Shown here: positions 24,451-36,636 of the stretch, one piece after another
Numbering within the stretch: position 1 is the stretch's first letter
Layout: every line of letters starts with the position of its first letter
Assembly: GCA_047967505.1 (NCBI GenBank)
Contig: CM106539.1
Direction: 5' to 3' (one strand)
DNA: 64,000 bases
Source: Dipteris shenzhenensis
Taxonomy: Eukaryota; Polypodiophyta; Polypodiopsida; Gleicheniales
The notes under the pieces: generated by a model
The model's input: only the letters and a program-made list of their open reading frames with translations
The model's database searches: none
Told to the model about the DNA's origin: nothing
Position numbers and translations under genes: made by a program

Positions 24451-26066
24451 TGTTGACTCTGTGCCAACATGAACTTATGAAGAAAGAGAAGGTGATACAA
24501 CTTTGTGATACAACTTTGTGTTACAACTTTGTGTTACAACTTCTAGACACAACTTTATGTTACAACTTTGTGACACAACTTTGTGTTACGACTTTGTGTT
24601 ACGACTTTGTGTAACAACTTTGTGTAACAACTTTGTGTAACAACTTTGTGTAACAACTTTGTGTTACAACTTTGTGTTACAACTTCTACATGTAGAGAGA
24701 GAAGGTGTTACAACTTTGTGTTACAACTTTGTGATACAACTTTGTGTTACAACTTTGTGATACGACTTTGTGTTACATGCAGAGAGAGAAGCTCTCCAAC
24801 TTGTATAAATACCCCATAATGGAATGAAGCCCACACTCTTGGGGCATTGTGTTGAGTCTACGTTGGTATTCCAAGCATTTGTCTCAAGTGTCCATGCTTC
24901 CTTGCACTGCACGTCCAAAAGCATGTCCTAACCTTGCAACCCTTCTCCCCTCTCCTCCAACCCTGCAACCCACCCTCTCCCTCTCCTCCTCCCTCCTCCT
25001 CCTTCCTCCTTCTCCTCCTCCTCCCTCCTCCTCCTCCTCCTCCTCCTCCTCCTTCCTCCTCCTCCTCCTCTCTCCTCTCCCTCCCTTCTCCTCTTCCCTC
25101 CTCCTCCTTCCTCCTCTCTCTTCTTTCACCCATGCTCTTACACCTTCTTCCTCTCCCACTCCTATGCTTTCCTAAACCCTTAAACTCCATGATCTACGAG
25201 GGAGACGAGTTCTCCACCATGTACTCTACTCTAAACCTTGGACCCTCCTTCTAACCCTGGACTCCTTCTAAACCTTGGAACCCCCTTCTAAACCCTGGAA
25301 CTCTTTCTAACCCTGAACTCTTTCTAAACCCTGGATCCTCCTTCTGAACCCTTGAACTCTTTCTAAACCCTGGAACCTCCTTCTGAACCCTTAAACTCCT
25401 CCTAAACCCTACAACCCCCAATGAAGGCGAAAGCCTTTATTACCCCAGCAACAATGGTTTACGTGTCTTTTACACATGCTTGCATTTTGTTTACTCACCA
25501 CACTTAAGCCTACGTCTCTCACCGGAACATGACTCGAGGTCCTAAGCTACACATATACTACAACGACAATTCCAATATATCTGTAGGTGACAAAAAGCCT
25601 CGGAACCCTGCAACATAGAGAACCCAGCTCTTCCTACGAAAGCGGTAGGAAAGAGCCAACATTTGTTTTTTTTTTCAACACAATGCCCCAAGAGTGTGGG
25701 CTTCATTCCATTATGGGGTATGTATACAAGTTGGAGAGCTTCTCTCTCTGCATGTAACACAAAGTCGTATCACAAAGTTGTAACACAAAGTTGTATCACA
25801 AAGTTGTAACACAAAGTTGTAACACAAAGTTGTAACACCTTCTCTCTCTACATGTAGAAGTTGTAACACAAAGTTGTAACACAAAGTTGTTACACAAAGT
25901 TGTTACACAAAGTCGTAACACAAAGTCGTAACACAAAGTTGTGTCACAAAGTTGTAACATAAAGTTGTGTCTAGAAGTTGTAACACAAAGTTGTAACACA
26001 AAGTTGTATCACAAAGTTGTATCACCTTCTCTTTCTTCATAAGTTCATGTTGGCACAGAGTCAACA
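24451..26066 (+). repeat. Right LTR (3' LTR of the plus-strand gypsy half)
   Basis: 1616 bp with TG...CA ends and long terminal inverted arms made of ACAACTTTGTGT-type iterons. A TATA box (TATAAATA) lies at 24804-24811, a CT-rich microsatellite at about 24985-25130, and a run of near-duplicate AACCCTGGAAC words at about 25240-25400. It is longer than the left LTR because 25670-25785 is an inverted second copy of the promoter-proximal block (GCCCCAAGAGTGTGGGCTTC...), with the TATA changed to TATGTATA. Confidence 0.85.
24804..24811 (+). promoter_or_regulatory. TATA box of right LTR
   Basis: TATAAATA in the sequence CTTGTATAAATACCCC, conserved in the left LTR. A degenerate inverted copy lies near 25715-25726. 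Confidence 0.6.
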
Positions 26067-26071
26067 ACTGT
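26067..26071. repeat. Target-site duplication (right), ACTGT
   Basis: Matches 8086-8090. Removing the composite and one copy restores a continuous intron sequence ending in the exon E acceptor. Confidence 0.75.
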
Positions 26072-26925
26072 GCCTTGCTCTTCAAGATAATGCATGTTAT
26101 CTTGGAGAGTGATCTCTTCAGGAATGTACACATTACCATTATTAAAACCAAGCCATAAGCTGAACGATTGCCTAATTATCACTTCAAATTTGATCTTAGT
26201 AGAAGTGACTTGTATTGACCTCACGGCCCCCTTCTCCCAAACAAAGACAAGCAGAATGATAAAAATTTTACACACCTCATACATTATCATCGCAAAAATG
26301 AGAAGACATCAACCTTTGTATCATATGGCTTGTGTTCAAAGACTTCTGGAGCCATGTAAAGGTCTGCAATTTCCAAGATTAAATCAGATAAGAAAGCACA
26401 CATACCTTTTGAAAGGTCAATATTATGTATTAAAATGTCTAGACATTACATACAACATGCCACGAAGGTTTAAGAGATTGGTTACCAAGAGGTACAAAAC
26501 TATATTTATAACTATATCTAATTTTACCCTTCTTAAGAGTGGATTGGTTCATAATGGCAGAGAAAAATTCTATGGCCATAATGGCAATTGCCATATCTGT
26601 CTTTAGTGAAGAGGGCCAGCAAGAAGTAGATAGTTCATATAACAGAACAGCAAAGGTGTAACGGCATATCAGTTTTGTACTCTGGTGCATTACTCTGGCC
26701 TTCTTTTGTGTTTCAGTAAGACCAAAGAGAATGCTCCATAGGAAAGAAAAAATAACCTTTTTTTCCTATGACAAGTTGCAGAGAATCCTAAATGCCACAT
26801 GTATTTTGAAAACAAGAGTTCCACAATAGTGGAGGACGTTAACAAGACTAACCTGAAATAAAAGTACTTTTTAAAAGTTTGCATGCCAGACAGATGATAC
26901 CTAGAGACATTTTCTAAGGATTTTT
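26072..26925 (-). other. Kinase intron sequence
   Basis: Apart from kinase exon D (26634-26698) this stretch shows only short frames without motifs. It is the intron on the upstream side of the composite insertion. Confidence 0.5.
26634..26698 (-). pseudogene. Kinase exon D (APE / helix F), degenerate
   Basis: The minus strand reads RVM, then in a neighbouring frame APEYKTDM, then RYTFAVLLYE. This is the activation-segment end and helix F of the kinase, with a -1/+1 compensated frameshift across the APE motif. The following intron should begin GT but reads CTATCT. The acceptor side is also poorly conserved. Confidence 0.6.
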
Positions 26926-27984
26926 TTTTTTCATGAAAAAGATTTCTATTAAGTATGAACAAAACCCACAAGAGCAGACTCAAATTGGAAATACAACATG
27001 CAATGCTAAAAAATCAGGCGTCAAAGGCCAAAAATGCTCTTTCAGAAGAGCCAGAAAACAACGATGGTTGAGGTTGAAAATGCCATCTCAAACGTACTGT
27101 AAACTCCGAGAAGGAGGAGCCTATCCATTCCCTAAGGAAAGTAACCCTCCTAGTAGAGGCAGCCTAGGAGGAGCCTTGCATGCTCATCCAAGAGGCCATC
27201 AGTGTATGTATAGTATCTGTCCAAATACTAGGCAAAGTGTGAGAGGAGTAGACCTGGAATCCATCCAACGCCTTTGTGCATCTGGCTCTCTAGATATGCC
27301 ATGCTGAATGCTCGCCATAATCTCCCAAGAGGAATCCACTGGGGCACACACAACTTTGAAGGGTAAGGCTGGAACATCATCAAGAGAGCATGCTCAACTA
27401 AGTGTCGCCAAATCGAGAAAGCCCAAGAAGAGTCATGCCTCTCATAAAATATCTAAGGTTTTGAAAGAGAAATCCAAGCAACCGATCCCCAAGTCATATA
27501 AGAAAGAGGAGCGAGCAAAAGTACTCAAGATTCTAGCAATCCCTTTGGATAGGGGCTGCCAAGATGCTCAACACTTTTATTCTCTCTCATTTCTTCATGA
27601 CCCGGGGATTACTGGCTTGGTTCTCTTTGTCAGGACCTCAGATTTTTTATGAGTGGCAGGATGCTTCCTGGGCCATCTCTATTTGACTACACCTAGTTGA
27701 GTCTTGTTCTCTAGAGGATGTGCCTATCTCCTGATATAGATCAGTACATGCTGATGTGGATTCTGCTTGGGAGATATTGGGGTCCCCCTTTTTCTATGAG
27801 ACTACATCAGGGTTGAGGTGGCATTTTCAGCCTCAACCATGATTTCTCTCCAGCTCTTTTTGAGTATTTTTAACTCTTCTAGAGTGTTTTTTCTCATGCC
27901 TAGCATGATATATTTCCACAACGAGCTTACTCACGTGGGATTTTTTCATACTTAATAGAAGTCTTTTTCATGAAAAAAAAAGAC
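26926..27984. mobile_element. Inverted LINE pair (two 3' ends facing outward)
   Basis: The left edge is a T-run followed by TTCATGAAAAAGATTTCTATT. The right edge is the mirror image, AATAGAAGTCTTTTTCATGAAAAAAAAA. The left part (to about 27660) is minus-strand LINE 3' sequence like 34740-35440. The right part (about 27700-27984) is plus-strand LINE 3' sequence. It interrupts the RT region of a gypsy element. Such inverted structures arise by twin priming or by insertion of one LINE into another. Confidence 0.65.
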
Positions 27985-28521
27985 ATTGTTCATAAGTGTC
28001 ATAAAAGTTGTTGGAGTAGTAGTTAAACCAAATGGCATTAGTTTAAACTGATAATGCTTGTATCTAGTACGAAATGATGCCTTACGGACATACTCTTCTC
28101 TAATTTGGACTTGGTGATATCTTGATCTTAAATCAATTTTAGAAAAATATTTTGCCCCATGCACTTGATCAAAGAGCTCATCAATGCGAGGCACAAGATA
28201 CTTATTTTTTATGTGATTTTATTTAAAGCCCTATAAGCTATGCATAAATGCATAGTGCCATCTTTGTTCTTTACCAATAAAATTGCATAATTTGGAAATC
28301 CAAGGCATCCAGATAACCTTGAAATTCCACCTCCACACCATGAATCATGGTGTCCCAAACCTTTTTATCACTGCCCTTTACTAGAGAGACCACATATTTA
28401 TGGGCTTGGACTCTCTAGCAACTTTAATTTCTTAACTAGTGAGTAGTTTAAGAAATCATGTGTTGCACTATCATCGACCATAATTCTTACCCTTTGCCCC
28501 TTTATTTTTCCATGCATCCTC
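27985..28521 (-). pseudogene. Degraded gypsy pol fragment (protease and RT)
   Basis: The minus strand encodes a protease-like piece (GKIKGQRVRIMVDDSATHDF) and, after a deletion, an RT piece with [15 protein letters not shown] and [14 protein letters not shown]. The same element continues at 34065-34682: joining the sequence across the copia insertion gives an uninterrupted reading frame (HDLMRM|HGKIKG). Stops and deletions show it is old. Confidence 0.75.
28517..28521. repeat. Target-site duplication of copia element (TCCTC, left)
   Basis: TCCTC precedes the left LTR and follows the right LTR (34065-34069). Confidence 0.85.
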
Positions 28522-28874
28522 TGTGAAGATTGTGGGAGAGAGGGAAGGAGTCTCACTTGCGGCTTTCTCACATGCACAATGGGGGAATACACACAAAGGT
28601 GGAGGCTGAAAACAGTTTTCCTCTTCTTGGTTGTGAAAGCCAAAAGAACTCAAGTACAAAGAAATAGAAGAACCCTATATGTGGGTCTCAAAACCAAACT
28701 CAACTAACTAAGGTGGCATACTAACTGAGCCACGAACTAGTGTAGATAAGGATAGCTGTCATCCAGCTATTATTCGTGGGCGGTGTACCAACCGCATCTC
28801 CAGCTAACAAGTCGGTGACATAAGTACACAACGGTCACCCTGGCATATCTCGAGTGGAGCTCGATATCTCAACA
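28522..28874 (-). repeat. Copia 3' LTR
   Basis: 353 bp. On the minus strand it runs TGTTGAGATATCGAGC...CAATCTTCACA. The polypurine tract GAGGGGGAG lies just upstream on that strand (complement of 28875-28885). Confidence 0.9.
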
Positions 28875-31800
28875 CTCCCCCTCGAGCTCAATCCCAAATC
28901 CTGTACCACACCAAGCAGGTCTCTGAACTTGCGCAGCTTCTCTGCGCCCAATGCTTTCGTGAATATGTCAGCTACCTGATCCTCTGTGCTGACATAAACT
29001 AGATCAATAAGACCTAGTAAAACCTTCTCCCGCACATAGTGATAATGCACCTCAATGTGCTTTGTTCTGGCATGAAAGACTGGGTTCTTTGCCAAATGTA
29101 TACTACTCATGTTGTCACAATAAATGACAACCGGCCCATCTGTAGACTGATGCATATCATAGAGTAGCTTATGCAACCAAGCTACCTCACATGCAGCCAT
29201 TGCTGCACCCCTGTACTCGGCCTCTGTGCTCGACAAGGCAACTGTAGGCTGTTTCTTGCTGCTCCAAGTGACTGCAGTACTCCCAAAAGAGAACACATAT
29301 CCACTGGTAGATCGTCTATCTGAAATGCTACCAGCCCAATCAGCATCAGTGTATCCATGCAACTGTATCTGAACCCCAGCCTCATAAAATAGTCCATACT
29401 GCAATGTGGACTTCACATACCTGAGTATGCGTCTAGCCGCATCCAAATGCGATTTCCTTGGAGCCTGCATAAACTGACTTACCAACCCAACAGCATAGCT
29501 CAAATCTGGCCTGGTAATAGTCATGTAAATCAAACTTCCTACTATGCGTTTGTACATAGTAAGGTCTTCCAGAAGCTCACCTGCATCTGCGCTCAAATTC
29601 ACATTCTGCTCCAAAGGAACTGAAATAGGCTTACAGCCTGTCATCCCATATTTGGACAGCATGTCCAATCCATACTGCCTCTGTAAGAGCTGTATCCCAC
29701 TTGGTGATCTAATCACCTCAATGCCCAAGAAATAACGCAGCTCTCCCAAATCCTTCATCTCAAATTTCTGCCTCAATAGCATTTTCACATGAAGGATATC
29801 TTCATCACTATCACCTGTGATGATCAAATCATCAACATAAATGACCAGCAGCATAATCCCTTTCTCTGTTTTTCTCACATAGAGTGAGAAATCTGCCTTG
29901 GAAATCTGAAAGCCAATAGTGACAAGATACTGTCCTATCTTGTCAGACCATGCTCTAGGTGCTTGCTTCAAGCCATACAAGGCTTTCGTCAACCTGCAAA
30001 CAAACTCAGGATGAGTAGCATGAACATAACCTGCTGGCTGCTCCATAAAGACCTCTTCTTGCAAATCACCATGCAAGAAGGCATTCTTTACATCCATCTG
30101 ATGTAAAGACCATCCCTTTGATGCAGCCATAGCAATGGCTGCTCTTACGGTTTCCATCCTTGCAACCGGGCTGAAAGTTTCTTCATAATCAATGCCATAT
30201 GTCTGTGCATACCCCTTGACAACTAATCTTGCCTTGTATCTATTCACAGAACCATCTGCATTGTGCTTGATCTTATAAACCCACTTACAGCCAATTGCAT
30301 TCTTGCCTTTAGGCAAAGGCACCAATTCCCATGTAGCATTAGCATCCAAGGCATCCATTTCTTCATCCATGGCTTTCTCCCATTTTTCATTTCCCATGGC
30401 TTGCTCAAAAGAAGTGGGTTCTGGTTCCTGTATCACTTTGACCATATAGGCATAGTGAATGGCTATAAATCCATCATATTTCAGCCTATCCACAGGATAC
30501 CTAACCCTGGTAGACCTACGCAAAATAGGCTCACTTCCAGGTGCTCTCAAAACATCCCTGGTCTTCCTTACTCCAAGTGTAACAACAGAAGGAATACCCA
30601 ACTCATCATCAATGCTCTGTTCTGAGCCACTGGATTCACCATCCACATAAGAGTGACCTGCATTCACATCATACATGGGCTGATCTACCTTCTCTTTCCC
30701 TTTTCGTGATACCTGCGTACCACTCTCTGCATTGCTTTGAGGGGATTCTCCTGATCTCAATCTGCCTGTCCATGGCAAAGTATGTGAACCACTGGTAGAG
30801 GACACTCCAGGTCCACTGATATTTTGTGATTGCTGTTGTGCATTCTGTGCAGCATTACCATTTTGTGCATCTACATCAATCATCACATTTACTGGTTTAT
30901 ACCAGCTGCTCATCTCATCAAAAACAACATCTCTGCTCACTGTGAACTTACGTGTAGAAGGGTTATAGCATCTATACCCTTTCTGCTGCAGAGAATAACC
31001 AATAAAGACGCACTTCTCAGCTTTTGGATCCAACTTGGACCTCAACTCATCTGGCACATGGACATAGGCAATGCAACCAAAAATCTTCAAATGAGAAATA
31101 TCTGGTTTCCTACCAGTATACATCTCCTCTGGCGTCATGCCATGTATTGCTGCAGTGGGAGTCCTGTTCATTATATAGACTGCTGTAGCAACTGCTTCAG
31201 CCCAATAATAATCTGGTAGATCTTTTTCATTTAGCATAGCCCGAGATACCTCTCCAATATGCCTATTTTTTCTTTCTGTAATTCCATTTTGCTGTGGGGT
31301 ATGACTGCATGAATATTGCTGCTTTATACCATGCTCCTGCAAGAACCTTGCAAACTCATTTGAGAGGTACTCTCCCCCTCCATCTGACCTTAGGCATTTT
31401 ATTTGCAGGCCTGTTTCTTTTTCAACCATAGCTTTGAAAGCTTTGAAGTGTCCAAACACTTCACTTTTCTTTTTCATAAAATACACCCACAGTTTTCTAC
31501 TGAAATCATCAATAAATGTGACAAAATAGTGATAGCCTCCAATAGATGCAGCTTTTGTAGTCCACACATCAGAGTGGATTAATTCCAATGGTTTTTTACT
31601 CTCTTGAACATGCCTAGGAAAAGGTTTCCTTGCCTGTTTCCCAAATTGACAGGCTTCACAAACCTTGTGCATTTCTGCAACCTTGAATTTAGGCAATCCT
31701 GCAACAATATTTTGGGCTTGCATTGATTTAAGTCGCTGTATATTAACATGACCAATGCGTTTGTGCCAGATATCAATATCTGCAACTACATCGGTCCCAT

Positions 31801-33202
31801 GTGCAAACATTGCTGCACTCAATTCAGGCATGTCTGCATCCAACGTAAACATCCTGCCCTTCTTCTTTCCTTTTGCTATCAAGCGACCATTATTTTTCAT
31901 ATCCTCAACAAAGCATCCATGAGGATTAAATCTGACCTGCAAGCCTTGCTCAACCATCTGACCAACAGAAACCAGGTTCTTGGTGATGTTCGGGACATGA
32001 AATACATCAGACAAGTATTTCTTTTTCCCATCCTGCATAGACAAAGGAATTTTGCCAATCTACACAATAGGATGTGCAGTATCATCACCAGTCTCCACAA
32101 ATCCTGGCTTTTCCATCTTCCTTGCATCTTGCATCCATTCTGCATGACCTGTCATGTGGTTTGACGCACCTGAGTCAACATACCACACATCATTTTGTTC
32201 TTCTGCACTTGTCACAGAATTGGTCATATGCTGCACCATAAATAGATCCTCATTTCTATCATCACCCTGCCTACTAGAAGATGCATAATTGCCTTGCTGC
32301 AATTTTCCATTCATAATGTCATTCTGCTTTTTGTAGCAGTCCTTAGCCATATGACCCATTTTGCCACAATAGTAGCATTCAACATTGCTATTTGCATTTT
32401 GGCTTCTCTGCCATCCACCACGGCCTCTTTGGCTCCCCCTGCCTCTAGAGTTACCACGTCCTCCTGCATAGGACTGGTTTTCTTGCGTTTGCTGCATATT
32501 CTGATTTCTACCACGGCCTGCAGATCGGCCTCCTCTACCTCTGCCTCTACCTCTGCCAGCATTTGAGTAGAAGACAGTTTCTTTTGAAGTTCCTGCTGAA
32601 GAAGATGCACCACCATTTCTCTGCTCTTCAGAAATTAGAAGAGCAATCAGCTCCTCAAAATCAGGAAATTTATCACGGACGGCAATGGATGTCCGGAACT
32701 GTGCATAATCCTTTCCTAGACCATTCAAGGTCACAGAAACCAAATCATCATCATCCACTGGCGACCCAATGGAAGCAAGTGCATTTGCAATTTTCTTCAC
32801 TTTCATGTGGTAGTCATTTATGCTCAAATTTTCTCTCTGCACATTGTGCAACTCCTGTTTGAGTTGCATTTTCTTGGCTTGCGTATTTGTGCTGTACATT
32901 TTTGCCAAAGTAGCCCATGCCTCCTTTGGCGTATTTGCATCCTGAATATGCACAATCCTGGAGTCTGAAATGCTGATAGACAGCCAGTACATAACTTTCC
33001 TGGCTCTCTCATGCCATCCTTTGAATGCCTGCATTTCCTGTTGACTGGGAACATTAGGAAGAACAGGTTCTTCTTCATTTCCTGTAATGAATTCCCAATA
33101 GCCTTTTCCCATTAAGAAATTCGTCATTCTATACTTCCATACCTGGAAGTTGTTCTTGTCAAGCTTTTCAGTGACAATCTGTGAAAGAGAATCAGATGCC
33201 AT
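28835..33202 (-). CDS. Copia gag-pol polyprotein, one in-frame stop
   Basis: 1455 codons starting at ATG 33202 (MASDSLSQ...). An ATG five codons upstream is also in frame. Gag is of the UBN2 type with an RGRGRG-rich stretch and zinc knuckle CYYCGKMGHMAKDC. Protease has DSGASNHM. Then come the pre-integrase domain (KRIGHVN), the integrase core (HSDVWTT, SDGGGEYLS, ERKNRHIGE), RT with YVDDLIITG, and RNase H with TDADWAG. The frame is continuous except for TAG at 32060-32062, between protease and integrase, where a Gln codon (CAG) would fit. The tail overlaps the 3' LTR slightly. Confidence 0.9.
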
Positions 33203-33698
33203 TACAGAACACTGCAAAATATTCTGTCACTGCAAAAAACACAACTTTTACCACACATGGGCAGATCTGCAAAACTGACGAAAGTGGTATTTCACCACAC
33301 AGTCACTTCCTAGTGACGATTTTGCATCAACAGGCAACAGGCATGAATCTTAACTCCCAATATCTCTGCACACAGGCATACGATATGCAATTTCTGTGGC
33401 ACCTTTCCACCGACTAGCCGCACAGTGGTCGCACAGCCAAAAACAGGGCCTTTTTCCGAATGCCTGCGAAGGACTTCCGCCTTCAAAATGGGCCCCGAAA
33501 CGGCCTCAACCCGCAGCATATACTGCGCTCTCGCCACACCGCGAAGGGCGTCTCAATCTGAAACAGTGCACTCCTGCACTTCTGGCTGTGCTACCTGCAG
33601 AGATTTGCTCCCAAACTTGAAATAGGAAAGCAACACTGGTCCTCTTACCAGGACACCACGAACTTGGCTTGCTTTCTTGAGCTCCTTACCACGAACAA

Positions 33699-33710
33699 GG
33701 CTCTGATACC
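33699..33710 (-). other. Copia primer-binding site (initiator Met tRNA)
   Basis: The minus strand reads TGGTATCAGAGCC directly after the 5' LTR end, the standard plant copia primer site. The leader between here and gag (33203-33698) has no other feature. Confidence 0.85.
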
Positions 33711-33711
33711 A

Positions 33712-34064
33712 TGTGAAGATTGTGGGAGAGAGGGAAGGAGTCTCACTTGTGGCTTTCTCACATGCACAATGGGGGAATACACACAAAGGTGGAGGCTGAA
33801 AACAGTTTTCCTCTTCTTGGTTGTGAAAGCCAAAAGAACTCAAGTACAAAGAAATAGAAGAACCCTATATGTGGGTCTCAAAACCAAACTCAACTAACTA
33901 AGGTGGCATACTAACTGAGCCACGAACTAGTGTAGATAAGGATAGCTGTCATCCAGCTATTATTCGTGGGCGGTGTACCAACCGCATCTCCAGCTAACAA
34001 GTCGGTGACATAAGTACACAATGGTCACCCTGGCATATCTCGAGTGGAGCTCGATATCTCAACA
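33712..34064 (-). repeat. Copia 5' LTR
   Basis: 353 bp, almost identical to 28522-28874. Followed by the TCCTC duplication at 34065-34069. Confidence 0.9.
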
Positions 34065-34682
34065 TCCTCATTAAATCATGAGGACCAAAGGTGGGCTGCC
34101 ACATTGCTGATGATAGACAACACATGTGGGTGCTATCTTCATGATAAACCTCTATCTCAATATACTTTTTAGTACCATTAAGTGGCAACACATGCACCGC
34201 ATGTACTTGTTTTTGTGGAGGTTTATTTGGGGCTTTCACTCCCACTTGTTTGTTTTTAGGACAGTTCCAAGCAGCATGGTTTATGCCCAAACAATTGAAG
34301 CAAAGATTTTCTTGCTTGGCTCTTTCATAATCCTCTTTCTTCAAAAGATGATATTTTTGTGTTTGAGGTTTCTTAGGTGGTGCCTGAGAAGCCGCCTTCT
34401 TGAAATGCCCATTCCTTTTCAAATTGGAAAATTTGTTAAACTTAGGAACAAAACTTGTTTGTTCCGAAGGTCCAGCTTTGGATTTCCCCATCGTGTCGTC
34501 GTATATGTAGGCATACTTAATTGCTTCTTTAACGGTCTTGCGAGAATTTCTTCTCACCTCGACCTTATAGGTGTCTTTCAGACCTCTCACGAAACCCCTT
34601 ATCTTCTGGAATTCATCGATTCCTTTCAACTTAAGGATTGTCTCCCTATAGTTTGCTATGTAGTGGACTAGAGTGTTCTTAC
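34065..34682 (-). pseudogene. Degraded gypsy gag fragment
   Basis: The minus strand encodes the C-terminal half of a gypsy gag: GIDEFQKIRGFVRGL, a Lys-rich linker, and zinc knuckle CFNCLGINHAAWNC, then a linker toward protease. The frame continues upstream across the hAT-like insertion (SMGKNTLVHYIANYRETI joins 41603 with 34674) and downstream across the copia insertion. Confidence 0.75.
34675..34682. repeat. 8-bp target-site duplication (GTTCTTAC, left)
   Basis: An identical 8-mer follows the other end at 41595-41602. Eight bases is the hAT-superfamily length. Confidence 0.85.
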
Positions 34683-36636
34683 CAGTGTCACAAGAAACGT
34701 TTCTAGAAACACGTTTCGAGAAATGTTTCGAGATTTATTTTTTTTGCTGCAAAAAAGAGACTTCTATTAAGTAAGAAAGAAACTCGCTAGAGCAAGCTCT
34801 GAGTGGAAATACAACACCATGAAATCATGAGGATAAAAAAAACCCCCTCAAAGTGAGGTGGAAAACAACCAAGGCTAAGGGTGAAAGTGCCACTTCAACC
34901 CTGTAGGAGTCTCAGAGAAGAAATGAGAATCCTTCCATTCCCTGAAGAAAGAAGCCCTCCTAGCTGAGGCTGCACGGGAGTCTCCCTGTATACTCATCCA
35001 TATGGCCATCAAAGTATGTACGGTGTTTGTCCAGATACTAGTCAGTGTGCGAGTGATGAACCTGAGTACCCTCCATAGCCTCTGAACATCTGGCTCTCCA
35101 GATATGCCAAGATGCTATGCTCACTAAAATCTCCCAAGAAGTATCCACCGAGGCATGTACATATGTAAAAGGAAGGTGTGGTACCACATCCCCAATGAAC
35201 AGGACTTAATCTGATGACGTCGAACCAAAATGGCTTGAGAGGAGTCAAGTCTCTCATAGAATACTTGAGGCCCTGTAAGAGAAAGCCAAGCCACTGAGCC
35301 CCATGTCATAAAGAATGGGGAGTGGGCAAAGTGAATGAAAATCCTGGCTACCCCTATCCAAATCATCCTCCCCTATCTGCAATCCCATAAACAATGGTGA
35401 ATAGTCTCCGAAGCAGAGAGGCAACGACTGCAAGTAGGGTCCGAACCTGGATCTCCAAAGGTTCACTGCAATCCCACCATGGATAGGAAGCCAAAAGAAG
35501 AGAGTGATCTTTCTATTTTTGTGGGATTTCCAGAGTCTCCTCTAGAAGCACCTTTGCAGATCCGCAGTGATATCAAATGTCTCCCAATGAAGAACTCTGG
35601 AAGGTCTCCAGCCTCTACTACTGAGCTAAAATCTCTTGGTATTACTGACCGTGTAACGAAAGAAGGGGATGCTCTTCTCTTGATTCCCTGCATCAATCCA
35701 CTCCCACTCTCCAGGGTCCCACTGCAAATACCTAATGGGAACTCTCCCGTAGAGCCAAAGCCTCCAAGACCCGGTGGAGAGTAGCCGGGGGTCTAGGTTG
35801 AGGAAACACATTGAATCTGATCCCTGCACCAAAAGACCTACAACCCTGATAGGCTGAAAAGCAGACTCAAGCAAGATGTCCTCTGGGGATTTGAGCAATC
35901 TGCCACCATCCTGCACAGTAAAAACTAAAGCATCCTCCTGTGCATCTTGAAAAGCCAAAACCTGAAGCGGAACACCGCCTCTCATAAAAGTACCTGCCTA
36001 AGTGGAGCAAGTGAGTGGCATATCATCTATGTCTACCCACTCCTTTGGAAGGGCTGCCTCAATCTGCAAGCTCCTCCCTGCACTCCCTCTGAGATGTCCT
36101 ATCAACTGAGACTTGGTCTCCTCTGGAAGCCTGCGGAAAGCTTTCCAAGACCCCAAAGATGATGCAGGTCCCCTCTCCCACCTGGACCACTGCATGTAGA
36201 GTGAGGCACCAAGTGGTCTGCCGGTTGCCTATCAATCTCTTCACGAGAGGAAGGAGGAATCCTTCGAAGAGTGCTCCTGAAACTGGCCCATGCTTTCAGA
36301 ATGGCAACCATGAGAGGGGACGAAGGTGATCTGAGGTGTGCTATGGTGAAGATCCACCTAATACTGCTCATCTAGTCTCCTCTTGAAGAAGGTGTGCACC
36401 TCTATATGTTGCTAATAAGAAAGGCCTTCCATGGTTCCTGCCCTGGCATAAGTCCCCGCACCATCTTGCATAGTAAAGCTCTGCATTGTAAATCTGGATC
36501 AATAATATTGAGACCCCCTTCCTGTGTAGGGAGGATGAGGGTCTCCCAAGCCACCCTGTCTAAGGTATCTGCTGTGCCATCAAGCCCACTCCAAAGAAAA
36601 ATTCTGATCGGTCTCTTGAGCTGAGTGATGTAGTCC

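Larger units (their letters stand above)
8091..26066. mobile_element. Composite Ty3/gypsy insertion with inverted LTRs (head-to-head dimer)
   Basis: A 17,976-bp unit is bounded by TGTTGACTC...GAGTCAACA and a 5-bp direct repeat. The left LTR is the reverse complement of the right LTR. Inward from the left LTR are a minus-strand polypurine-like tract, two extra ORFs and the 3' half of pol. Inward from the right LTR are the matching plus-strand tract, 3' leader, pol and gag. Both LTRs are therefore 3' LTRs, and both 5' LTRs and primer-binding sites are missing. The halves are nearly identical in sequence where they overlap. The unit sits in an intron of the kinase gene. Confidence 0.8.
28522..34064 (-). 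mobile_element. Ty1/copia element, young and nearly intact
   Basis: 5.5 kb on the minus strand, with two 353-bp LTRs, a 5-bp duplication (TCCTC), a tRNA-iMet primer-binding site and a polypurine tract. By eye only two or so LTR differences are seen (for example at 28558/33748 and 28830/34022), so the insertion is recent. It sits inside the older gypsy fragment. One TAG splits its single long frame. Confidence 0.9.

Noticed and set aside
33699-33710. tRNA-like sequence TGGTATCAGAGC (also 49336-49347)
   Set aside because: These are retroelement primer-binding sites complementary to initiator tRNA, not tRNA genes.
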